Shown here in pieces: positions 24,180-34,425 of a stretch of 64,000 bases of DNA. The stretch covers positions 15,124,875 through 15,188,874 of the forward strand of contig OZ234495.1 of assembly GCA_965153455.1 (NCBI GenBank), in the 5' to 3' direction. Position numbers and translations under genes: made by a program. The number at the start of each line of letters is the position of its first letter. The stretch's first letter is position 1. Under the pieces are notes generated by a model. That model searched no databases. It was not told where the DNA came from and worked only from the letters and a program-made list of their open reading frames with translations. The stretch comes from Sphagnum compactum (lineage: Eukaryota > Bryophyta > Sphagnopsida > Sphagnales).

Positions 24180-26150
24180 AAATTTTTCAACATATAATAA
24201 AATATAAACTTCCATCATCAATTCAAAGTTCTCCTAGATGGTATAAATCACAATTACAAGATTTATTAACTATGGTAGAAGAATTTTAATGTGTCATTTT
24301 TAAAAAACTTTAAGTGTAGATAAGTTGACAACACTAAGATGGCTAGAATTTAACGATAAGGGATATATAGTTAAACAAATACATCCAAGTATGTCATGGA
24401 CGGATTGTCATGTAGAATGTGCAACATTATTTCATTCTAATGTTAATATGTTTATGTATAAACATATATTAAATGATAATGGTATTTTGGGTAAAGTACT
24501 AGAATATGTTATTCATTATGAGTTACAACATCATGGATCTGTTCATGTTCATATTATATTATGGGTTGAAAAAGAAGATTTAAATAGAGTAACAAATGAA
24601 ATAATTGTTGTTATTCTCGCTATATTTGATGGAACAACTACAAAGTGTATTGTTCCAAATGATAGTTTACAAAATAAATTATTTAAAATGGTGTTGCGAA
24701 AACAACTTCATGAATGTCAAAATTGATGCATTCGAAAAGGTTGGAATGGAAATTGTAGGTTTGGATTTCCATTTGCTTCACTTGTTGAACCTAATTTTTT
24801 TTTCAACAAGGAAACAAATGAATGAGAATATTATAGACCACGATATGAAGATCAAAATGTTGTTCCATATCATTCAACTTTGTTACTATTATGGGGTTCT
24901 CATTTGAATATTTTATGTATCACATCTTTTTATTGGTCATTTAATTTATTAAAATATGCCATGAAATGTGAACCACATGGAACATTAAATTTAAATGCTA
25001 AAAATGCTGAACATGTAGGTTTACAAAATGCATAAAAACTGCAATTAAAATTAATTTTTTCATTCATCATATCAAAACTTGTCTCACCTATAGAAGTAGC
25101 ACTTATATGTTTAGATATACCAATAATACATAAAAGTCAAGCCATCAAATATATCGATTCAAAACCACAATTATTCCATACAAAATTAATTATTAATCAA
25201 GAATTTTAGGTTTTCATCCAATTGATGTTTATATTTCTAAACCAACCCAAATTGAACAATTAACATTTGTAAAATATTCTTAAAAATATACCTATGATCA
25301 TAAAGTCTACCCAACACGTCAACAATTTGGAAAAGATAATCTTGGTTATATTATTTATGAAAATAAATAATTAATAAGATTTACAGATTTTCACCTTATA
25401 CACAATAGTGAAGCATTTTTAAAAAAAAATTATCACAAAAAATACCAAATCGTAATGAAAAACAATTGTTGTTTGAAAATAACTTTGAATTTTCATATGT
25501 ACGAAAATGTCCATTAAAAGGAATTTTACAACATAATGAAGATTTACAAACATATTTATTACAATATGCAAATTGAAAATTGTTTGAGAATGAAAAACAA
25601 TCTCAACTTTTTGAATTATTTTGGGAGAAATATCCATATTTACATTCAACATTAAAAGTTGAAAATACAAAGTTTACATATGAAACAAATTTCAATGAAT
25701 ATGTGGTAAAATGTATAAAATATGTTGAACATGATTTCAAAGATGAAGTAAAAGATTATACACTTAATAATGAACAATTAAAAGTATTTGAACTTTTAAT
25801 TAAACAATCAACAAGTTCACACATATTAGAAAGAACACCTAAAAGTGGTAAGACTTTTTTAATTAAATATTTGAAACAATATTTTCAATAGAAAATAAAA
25901 ATGTACTTATGACTACAACAACTAGAATTGCTACTTTAAGATTATCTCAAAATGCTCAAACAACACACACACAATTTAAAATACTAGTGCGTGGTTATTT
26001 GTCTGTTTTACCACAATCAAGTGAAGTATTATAAACTTTAAAATATGCACATGTTATTATTGTTCGTGGGAGATATTAAACAATTACCAGCTATATGTAA
26101 ACATTCCCTTAAAAAGGATGAAATATATTATATAAATTGTCATATTTCAA
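24180..26150 (+). pseudogene. Dead Helitron Rep-helicase gene
   Basis: Fragments of a RepHel protein lie in order on the + strand in shifting frames. Seen: SSPRWYKSQLQDLLTMVEEF, a pre-Rep block ending in a stop near 24286; a Rep region at 24325-24726 with VHVHIILWVE near 24540-24570, the HUH-type motif of rolling-circle initiators; a middle block around 24930-25200; a helicase Walker A remnant TPKSGKTFLI near 25837-25866, where the family has GTPGSGKT, in the frame 25580-25891; and a Walker B/motif III remnant GDIKQLPAI near 26070-26100. Rep plus PIF1-like helicase in one protein is the Helitron signature. Stops and frameshifts exclude function. I found neither the terminal CTRR hairpin nor clear element ends. 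Confidence 0.85.
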
Positions 26151-27522
26151 TGGCTCCATCTTAGTCAACAACAAGTCATCATAACTTACTCATGTGATGA
26201 CCAAGTCAGTGTTTGTTTTTTTTATAGTGGGCAGTGGAGGGGATCAATTTTGTGATGTTGTCAAAGTAGTCAAATGATTATATGTTTTAGAATTTTCATA
26301 ATTATTATAATGATCATCTAATAATTAAAAAAAATTTGATAATGTATTTTAACATTTAAATGGGCATATTCACAATCAAGGTACCCAAAAGGACAATCTA
26401 ATGAAAAAAAGATTACAAAGGACTATTTTGAATTTTTATTATATTTATTTTTTTATGATTATAGTGGATTGGTATATGATTAGAACGAAAATTATGTCAT
26501 GTTAATCTAATTAAAAAATCCAAGAATAGATAGGATATAATATTGATGTCCCTTTGAGTCCTTTTAAACAATTTGAATCATTGTCTTAATTATAATCTTT
26601 GTTTTAAAGGAATTAAAAGGAATGTATTAAACGATGTAATTGACTTCAATTTTTTTCATGGATAAGTAATGCATACATTTATGTTTGGCAATGTTTATAT
26701 AATGCATTTGATTAAATAATGTAGGACATAAAATTTTGAAGGCTACAAAATCCATCCTGAAAGGGTTACGAGCCAAATATATATATATATTTCCCTTCAT
26801 TTGGTTGATTTTTTCTATTCACTAGGCTTAGAATTTATGGCCCTAAATGTTGGCAAACTATGCAAGAAAATTTCATGCAAGGAAACATGTTAAGTTATAT
26901 ATAAAAACTTATGTATTCATTTTCTGAATTTTTGGTTTGTTAACAAAATATTTATGCATAATTACATATTTATGCGAAAAACCACCACCACCATGAAAAT
27001 GATCAAAATTTGAATTATCTAATATCTGTCACTTAAATTTATTCCATTTAGATTTTGTATTTGAAAAATAGCAAAAACAAAATCCTTGAGTCTTGTGGTG
27101 AAAACGTGTTATCCTAATTGTGAATATGCCCAAATAGTTTATCTAAAATTGTCCCACCTGTGTAGCTCACATCCTGACGATAGCCAGCTTGAGCAAATGT
27201 AGCAAAGTCGGAGCAGAGCTCTACAACCGTGATGATATATTTAGGCGCACTCAATTATTCCTTGCATCATAGGTGTTGCTGCGTCTTGAAATCCTAATTG
27301 CCAAGGTTCTGCAGCGTCACAATAAGCAATTGGAAATAGCCATATGTTTTTCAAAATCATTTGGAAGCGGGTAAGTGCTTAAGTGGCACCATCTGCTAAG
27401 ACGTCTAAATGCTTTCTTTGATAGCTGGAAGTTCTGAAAATGTATGAAAAGCTGGAGGGCTTTTGACCATCCATTCAAGTGTCGTTGAATTTTGTTCAAC
27501 AGCCTAAGGACTTGGAGCACAC
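26151..27522. other. Very AT-rich DNA, nothing recognised
   Basis: May include the 3' part of the Helitron. Only short ORFs without motifs. Confidence 0.5.
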
Positions 27523-27624
27523 TTGTTTTCACTGGTTAAAGTAAGAAAAACCACTACAAAGAAACAAAAAATTCCTATTATAGAAACATACGAGCCAAAA
27601 CTACTAAAGGAAAAAGCCAACAAA

Positions 27625-27867
27625 ATGAGACTGTATATCATTGGTATTTTAGCAAGAATACTTGGATTAATAATACCCCTTTTACTAGGAGTAACTTTTT
27701 TAGTTTTAGCTGAACGTAAAGTAATGGCTTCCATGCAACGTAGAAAGGGTCCTAATGTAGTGGGATTGTTTGGATTGTTACAACCTTTAGCAGATGGTTT
27801 TAAATTAATGATAAAAGAACCCATTTTACCAAGTAGTGCTAATTTATTTATTTTTATAATGGCTCCA
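27625..27867 (+). pseudogene. nad1: Nuclear insertion of mitochondrial nad1 (5' 81 codons)
   Basis: An open stretch from ATG 27625 encodes the N-terminal third of NADH dehydrogenase subunit 1 of complex I: the first membrane helix ([20 protein letters not shown]), the highly conserved [21 protein letters not shown] and KEPI blocks. Homology stops abruptly after IMAP; the next nine codons are unrelated and end in a stop. The full protein is about 325 aa, so this is a fragment. [11 protein letters not shown] is closer to what I recall of bryophyte and green-algal nad1 than of seed plants, and no uncorrected editing sites are evident. The frame is open for 34 lysine-rich codons upstream (from 27523) of unknown origin. 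Interpreted as a NUMT; a contig from the mitochondrial genome is excluded by its surroundings. Confidence 0.9.
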
Positions 27868-27899
27868 GAAACTCAAATTAATCAAAAGAGTAAATAAAA

Positions 27900-30600
27900 G
27901 TTCATAAATCATTTAATGGTTAAAAGCTTTGTTGAAATGATAAAGTAGTTTGAAATTTCAAGTATTACATTTGGAAATCTTTGTAAAATTCCTTTTATAC
28001 TGAAATGGATTTAAAAATTGATTGATTATGTGCTATCAACAAAATCTCCAATTTTATTTGTTATGAATTCTCTTATTAATATGTCTTTAAGATTCCTATT
28101 TAGAAATTAATTTAATTTCACATAATTAAAAAAAATTCAAAAATACATATTCATTAACAAAAGGTAATGAACCCTATTTACAAACTATTGCAAACGTAGA
28201 ACACTTCCACTTGCAAATTGTGTACTTTGAAATCAAACAATGAAAATTGGTGCTAAACACCTCTAGATGTATACATTATATGTAAGAAATTATGTAATTA
28301 ACTCGTGAATATTTACATTACAACACATTTGCAAGACATGTTACGTATATGTACATGTAAAATACACTAAAGCATTCTTTAAAGAATTCACTATAAAATC
28401 TCTACATAAAAAGTAAAGGATCTAAAGTTTAACTATAAGTTTTAGGAACTATGAGTTGAAAGGCTCAATTTCATATTCATTTAAAAATCAATGTTAAGCA
28501 TATTTTATAAATTTAAAGAATATATATTTAAACAAACTATCACACGTGTTTGAATATTGACTAAAAGTATTAAAATGATAATTGTATATTTTTATATGTC
28601 ATGATTATATATTTATAATTAAATGTATAAATGTCTTGGTACACTATGTGCAAATCCTATGAAAATAATGCCCATTCTTTAAGTTGATTATCCTAAAGTT
28701 GTTTAAAACTACCTAAAGGTTTTAAAAACTATAGGTTAAATGAACCTTTTAAGGGAATATTCTATAATTATATATTTTAGCATTTTTTGATAATTTTTTC
28801 TGAAAAATAATTAATATATGTTTATATGATAATTTATTAACTAATTATTAGCTATAAATATAATCCACGATAATTTTATGTTTTTATCTTGTCATTCAAA
28901 AAATATAATCCATGTTATTATTCCAATAAGAAAGAAAATTAATAAATATATATTTCAAATAATTTAACAAAGATGTCTTGAATGTGATCATTGATTATTT
29001 AATAATATTCTCTTTTTTTTGGCAAATGAATACATGTGACATTATGTTGAATAGTTATGACATTTAGACAACACACAAAAAGTTTCAAAAATTGAAATTG
29101 GTGCAATGGATTGTACCTGGTGTGATCCACAACACAATGGTTTTTATGTGGGTTTTGAAAAAAAAAAAAGAATGAAATTAAAAACATAATAATAATTCAT
29201 GAGTTGCACAAATGCTTCCAGGGAAAAAAGAAAAGTAGTGAAAGAACAATGTGGCAAAGGTAGGCTAGGAGACAATATGCATATATTTTACAACGCCTTC
29301 CTCAAGGTTAAACAAGGAAAAGGGATTCTTCTTAACAGAAAACAACTAAACATCAATTTATCAAGACTGAAAATCAATATTTGCAATAGATTTAGTTCTT
29401 AAGCCATAGATTTACTTGAAGCCATGGCATGTGTGTACCCATTACAGGACTGAAAAACATTTGGACCTTGTACTGCACCAAATAATCAGAGAGATCAATT
29501 GCATCTAAGCAGAGGTCCACACATACAGGGAGTGCTCATGAAAGTGGAAGCAGATGTGCACTACAGGCATAACAGTTTTGAAATTTTTAAAAATTGACAC
29601 ATGAAAACCATGAACCAAGATATTCATAAGTTCCAAAACGAGTAAAGACTAAGAAGATTTTAGGATGCAACTATTTAGTCACAGAAAAAAGGCAGATCAG
29701 GTTGGGGCTGCGAGAGTTTTTAAGGTTTGAAAAAATGGGGGTAGAGCTGCTGCAAATGCCTGAGACAAACATTGATGTACATATAAAGGAGAAGAAGCAG
29801 TCTCAACCTTCCAATACACTACAAGTAATTGGGCATGAGGACATTCTTGGACAGATTGAAACCCACACAATCTAACAAGAAATTCAATTGGAAACAAGTG
29901 CCATTAGATGCAATTGGACAATAATGAGCTAATCAACCTTCATGACCCAAAATTTCTCAAGAGTTCTAGATGCAAGTGGCAAGTTGTACAATAGTTGTGA
30001 TATACATTGACAATCATATGGTTACAATTGCACTTATGGCTGTCCATAACATTGCAGATACTCTGACCATCCAATATTCAGTTGTGCTCAAAAACCTTCC
30101 CAATTTCTTGTGTCATTACATTCAATGCATAATAATTATCCACAACAATGTATGTACTATGTATCTTTTGCTATATAGAATGTACAAGAGAGGGATTAGT
30201 GTTCCCTACCCTTGCTTGATCTCTCCTCAACTAGTTTAGTGAAAAGAGAATTTAGAAATCACTTCCAAGAGATTCAATGATAAGCTGGTTTCCATCTGGT
30301 ACAGATCCTTGAGCTCAAATGCATTCCATTAACTGAGGGTCATCTGTATTTACATCCAAGTAGTTGGACAACATCAGGAGGAGATGGAAGTCTGCAATCC
30401 GTTTTACATACGGCTTGTTCCTGTTGCACCTAGATGAACCTTGAATGCTTCGAGACTTGAAAACAGTTGTCGATTCTCAACTGGAAATGTACAAGACAAT
30501 GGACCCTGAATAGACCCATAGTTCATCACTTTCAGTCCTGTCCAATCCCCTCAAGTCCTCGTCATCTTTTTCTACGTCACGGACAACACATACCATTGGC
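27900..30600. other. AT-rich intergenic DNA, nothing recognised
   Basis: Dominated by A/T words with no ORF above 90 codons. The 29970-30239 ORF has no family motif. Confidence 0.5.
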
Positions 30601-30742
30601 CAAATTTTCGAATCCGCCCACTGCCTATGACAAACAAATCCTTTGAAAATTTTTGCTACATTCCTAGCCGGCCTTCTTCAAAGCTCTGTTGTACTCTCTT
30701 GATCTATACAGAATCCTAGTTCCACATACTAGTACACTCGAA

Positions 30743-31453
30743 ATGGCGCCACCCAAGATGGCGGATTATGCCACTTTGCTGAAAAAATTGAAGCAGGAGC
30801 CTGTTGATTCCACACCCCCGCCGATTGACAAGAAACCGAGAAAGGATCAACAAACATATTTCTTGACGGAAAGCCAATTACGCCTCTTAGATGTTTGCGG
30901 CTACAAGGGATACAGTGCACCCATCAGTTTTGCATCTTCAATGGAAGCTAATCAATTTGTGGATGGTTATGCAATCAAGAAAAACAAGTTCGTCGAACAA
31001 CATGGCAAGATGCCTGCCCTAGGTTCAAATTTCTCCACCCTTTTATCGAAATTAATCATTTTTTTTGTCCACTACTTTCAAATTAATTTTCGTTCCGTCC
31101 ATCTCATTTTAGGGCACACAAAACTCATCATGGACATCATGAGTATCCTGTATGGTGATATTGAAAAGGAGCTGTCGGCATACACTGCTATAGGCATGAT
31201 GCGCAAAATTGTGCCTGGCACCTTGGCACCATACCAGATGGCTCGGTTCTTGATCGATTTCAACATCACAAATGTTTCGATATGGTCTGACCTTTCTTTT
31301 GACCAAGTGAAACAACTACTCGACAACCTACAGACTAGTGACATACAACCTCTGTTGATCACAAAAAAAAATGATGACATCCCTCGCCCAAACTCGACAC
31401 TCTCGACATCCAAATCGAGCACACAGAAGGGAAAAGCCGTGCTCCACCAATGA
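30743..31453 (+). CDS. Unrecognised protein, one probable intron, upstream of GIY-YIG frame
   Basis: Start ATG 30743 (MAPPKMADYA) has G at -3 and G at +4, a good plant context. Inside the frame a 90-nt T-rich stretch, 31023-31112, begins GTTCAA and ends CATTTTAG; it looks like an intron. Because its length is a multiple of three and it lacks stops, splicing does not alter the frame. Spliced product: 206 aa ending at TGA 31451-31453; unspliced: 236 aa. The N-terminus is basic and proline-rich (KKLKQEPVDSTPPP), followed by a folded-looking region (DVCGYKGYSAPISFASSMEA; GDIEKELSAYTAIGMMRKIV) and a Ser/Thr-rich tail. I do not recognise a family. The stop codon overlaps the ATG of the next frame as ATGA, and a slippery G_GGA_AAA heptamer at 31429-31435 would shift ribosomes into it. 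Confidence 0.55.
   Translation: MAPPKMADYATLLKKLKQEPVDSTPPPIDKKPRKDQQTYFLTESQLRLLDVCGYKGYSAPISFASSMEANQFVDGYAIKKNKFVEQHGKMPALGSNFSTLLSKLIIFFVHYFQINFRSVHLILGHTKLIMDIMSILYGDIEKELSAYTAIGMMRKIVPGTLAPYQMARFLIDFNITNVSIWSDLSFDQVKQLLDNLQTSDIQPLLITKKNDDIPRPNSTLSTSKSSTQKGKAVLHQ
31429..31435 (+). promoter_or_regulatory. Candidate -1 frameshift slippery heptamer GGGAAAA
   Basis: G_GGA_AAA in the reading phase of the upstream frame (codons GGA 31430-31432, AAA 31433-31435), matching X_XXY_YYZ. A -1 slip continues AGC CGT GCT CCA CCA ATG, exactly the GIY-YIG frame. I did not identify a strong downstream pseudoknot by eye. Confidence 0.4.
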
Positions 31454-31725
31454 AACAACAACACCAGCACCACATCTACACAATCGTGTGCATACCCATT
31501 GCTAAGATCTATGTTGGACAGAGCATCGATCCACTTCGTAGATTTCAACAACATCATATAAAACCGCCATCTCGTATGTTTTTTGATATGAGAAATTTTC
31601 AGCCCTTCGAAAATCACTTCAAGCTAGACATGGTCTTTAGTAGTTTCTGTAAATACCAAGTTGATAAAGTTGAACATAAAACATGTCGCCACCCTAGAGG
31701 CTACCAGACCGAAAGACTACAATAA
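31435..31725 (+). CDS. GIY-YIG nuclease-like domain in the -1 frame
   Basis: Open in the -1 frame relative to the preceding gene; it could be reached from its own ATG (31450) or by frameshift at 31429-31435, giving about 297 aa in total with the upstream frame spliced. The domain has HHIYTIVCIPIAKIYVGQS (GIY and YIG motifs as HIY and YVG), the conserved Arg in DPLRRFQQH, an F..HF hydrophobic core stretch, a candidate catalytic Glu in DKVEH, and GYQT where the family usually has an Asn. Known GIY-YIG proteins include homing nucleases, Penelope-like retroelements, SLX1 repair nucleases and large DNA virus proteins; this is not SLX1-like and no reverse transcriptase is adjacent. The loss of the terminal Asn leaves activity uncertain. 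It could alternatively be a pseudogene broken by a one-base slip in GGGAAAA. Confidence 0.55.
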   Translation, partial: SRAPPMKQQHQHHIYTIVCIPIAKIYVGQSIDPLRRFQQHHIKPPSRMFFDMRNFQPFENHFKLDMVFSSFCKYQVDKVEHKTCRHPRGYQTERLQ

Positions 31726-31729
31726 CCTA

Positions 31730-32880
31730 AGAAGCACCCTCTCGTCGAACTGCAAGTACTGGCAGTTTTGTCGCCGAAACATTTTGTAACATTTTTTTAC
31801 CAATGTATATACACTTTGTCTAATCTGCTTTCTATAGTTCCACATTCAATTACTCTCATTTTATAGTCCAATTCATTTTGTCTTTGTGTAAACTACTCTT
31901 GTTGCTTTTCAATAAGTTCAATAAATTTTCCTATTAATTTATAAACAAACGTTATTAAAATTTTAAAATAAAAAAATAATTTGCCTGCTGTGTAACAATC
32001 CACTTTAATGGACTGAGTTTTTTAAGAAAGCTCCTCTGTAAAAAAACAACCAATTAATTATATCACCTATCCCATGGGCTGCCTCCACCCACCAGCCGAG
32101 CCTGCAGGCCTGAGCGCTCGTTTGGGCTTAAAAGGACTGTTGAGAGGCCTCACTCAAAGTGAAGGTACCAGCGTGGGTGCTGGTTCACCCTGGTCAAGAC
32201 TAGAGATATGGCAAATTCAAAATATTCATCAGCTGGATAGGGTAATTAGAAGGGGGGTAGCAGAAAAATATGTAGTGGGGAAGTAAGACATACATGTATA
32301 CTGATGGTTTACCAACAGGAATATCAGGGTAAAAGACTTACCATCCAACACTGGTTTCACAAACTTTTTACCCATTTTGTACCAGGCCATTAACCCTGGA
32401 GGACCTTACCGATTTTGCAAAGCTTTGCCTTTAGTGTTAGCACATTGAGGAGAAGTTTATGACTTACTATTTTGTACAATCCTGACTCGAGCTATTGTTT
32501 TTGCAAAACTTTGCTTTTAATGTTCATTGAGCAGAAATTTATGTTTGAAGCGTCTATCAGCAGTTTTTTTCTTCACAAAGCATCGTCGTGATAATGAAGC
32601 ATTGTCGTGATAATGATCGTGCAGAAAATCAATGTTACAGCAAGCAGAGACAAGTTGGTGCGTAAGTTAATGTGACAGGTTGAAAAATATCTTTCAAATT
32701 GTGTAAATTATTGTTCTTGCAACATCATTCCAATATCAGCAAACTAAATTTTTTCAACCCAATGAAGGATCACAATATTAAAAAAATTAAAATGATGATG
32801 CTTTACAACTTATCAATTTCATACAATCTCATTGGGTCTATTGAGGACTTTATTGATTCTTTTGCAATTAATGTACATTG
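31730..32880. other. Intergenic DNA, no gene recognised
   Basis: T-rich after the GIY-YIG frame, then short phrases (TTTTGCAAAGCTTTGC, GGAGGACCTTACCGATTTTG) related to the tandem array that follows. Confidence 0.5.
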
Positions 32881-32892
32881 AGGACTTTATGA

Positions 32893-33090
32893 CTTACCGA
32901 TTTTGTACATTGTCACATACTTTGGAGGAACTTACTGATTTTGTACAATGGTCACATACTTTGGAGGAACTTACCGATTCTGTACAATTGTCACACACTT
33001 TGGAAGAACTTACCGATTTGTACAATTGTCACACACTTACTGATTTTGTACAATGTCACATACTTTGGAGGAACTTACTGATTTTGAAAG
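32893..33090 (+). repeat. Tandem array of 38-39 bp units
   Basis: Five units, one shortened to 27 bp, plus a partial sixth. Consensus landmarks: TTACYGATTTTGTACAAT, then GTCACAYACTTTGGAGGAAC. Isolated relatives lie at about 32398-32425 and 32925. The ORF through the array merely encodes the repeat (EELTD...) and is not called. Confidence 0.9.
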
Positions 33091-33388
33091 ATTCTTTTAA
33101 AACAATGGTAGACAAACCAATGGGAAATGCTGCTCCAAGAATGCATCTGTTCAATTGACTCTAGGCTGGTTCACCTAGGGCTCACTGTGTACGAATTTTG
33201 CAGAACTTTGCTTTGAGTGGGACATAGTGTGATTAGGTCTATTACTTAGTTTTTGGCTGTGGCTCATCATCAAGTTTTTTTTGGGAACATTGGGCAGTCC
33301 CAGATACATAGAAGCACCTCTTTGGACCCCTGGTCCCAAAATAGAAACAAATGTGCGCCCCTGTGATTCACCTTTTCACTTTATATAA

Positions 33389-33443
33389 GATGCCACCTAG
33401 ATTTTCACTTAACAGTGACTTTAACATTAAGTGTGAATGCACC
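33389..33443. mobile_element. Half copy of the Tourist-like MITE
   Basis: GCCACCTAGATTTTCACTTA through AAGTGTGAATGCACC matches the right half of the MITE at 15069-15280; the left half is absent. Confidence 0.8.
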
Positions 33444-33589
33444 TGAAATTCCTAAGATTGAGAGAGATCTTATGCTCAAGAGGAGGTGGTGTTAGAACCA
33501 TCCCCATCCTATATGCCTTGTGATCTACAGCTATTCTGTCAAGTCTCAGCAAGGTCCTCCCAAGGTCTATTGAAAACCTGGCTGTTGTT

Positions 33590-33715
33590 CTGGTGTGAAA
33601 GGAGAAAGGTAGGTGTTGCGGTGTGAAACTGTTGGTGTGTGAAAGCAGAAAGGTTGTCGTGTGGTGTGAAAGCAGAATGGTGGCTGTTGCCCGTGTGAAA
33701 GCAGAGATTTGTCGT
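33590..33715 (+). repeat. Minisatellite of GTGTGAAAGCAGAAAGG-type units
   Basis: About five imperfect units of 25-35 bp, each with GTGTGAAA(G)CAGA or GTGTGAAAC, upstream of the glutathione peroxidase gene. Confidence 0.75.
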
Positions 33716-34191
33716 GACGTCGGTGTGGTCGCTGCGGCAGATGCGTGCTCTGCTGCTGGTGGATCCCACAAGCGAAATGACAGCTGCCAAAGTGCAGTCA
33801 AGAAACTTCGAGAATCGCTGAGACGTGAAGATCAAGAGTTGGGGTTCAAGACGAATCGAAAATTGTTGTTTTAGCAGCAGCGGCAACTGTAGCCCACCCG
33901 CACTCGAAACTACAGATTCCTTTCTTTCCTGTGTACTTCTGCCGGCCACCCATTTTGTTTTTTCTATTTGTCTTGACCCTCAACGCAAGAAACTCACGAA
34001 AGCAAGGCGGGAAAAAAGCGCGTGACGTTGTTGTTGGTCGACCAATTAAGGGACGACCAAACCCATCTGCATCTTCACCCATCATCTTCATCGGAAATTT
34101 CCCTCGGAGGTCAATATAATCGAAACAAACCTGCATATATCGCAGCAGCATCATCAGCAACAATCACAAGCGAGTGATCGATCTTTTCAGT

Positions 34192-34235
34192 CGTGTCTCC
34201 ATCTCTCTGTCTCTCTGTCTCTCTCTCTGCTGCCG
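34192..34235 (+). promoter_or_regulatory. CT-rich microsatellite in the promoter or 5' leader of GPX
   Basis: TCTCTCTGTCTCTCTGTCTC-type run about 200 bp before the GPX start codon. CT-rich tracts are frequent near plant transcription starts; a role here is inference. Confidence 0.6.
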
Positions 34236-34425
34236 CTTTACACCTAATATCTGATATCTTGTTTTTTTCAACTTGCAAACCGTTTCTTTCTTTTGTACGT
34301 CTGGGTCTCGACTCAGCTCACATCTTCACACCTCCCCCGCGCGGATCTTGATCTTCTCTTATTAGCTAGTTTTTTGTGGTATTTTTTGTCCAATTCTCTG
34401 TGTGAGAAGAGTTTCTTCTTCAATC

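Noticed and set aside
32893-33090. CRISPR-like array
   Set aside because: Units are contiguous tandem copies without unique spacers, in a plant nuclear context.
32832-33158. 108-codon ORF with repeated EELTD/SHTL
   Set aside because: It is produced by the 38-39 bp tandem repeat and has no sign of coding constraint.
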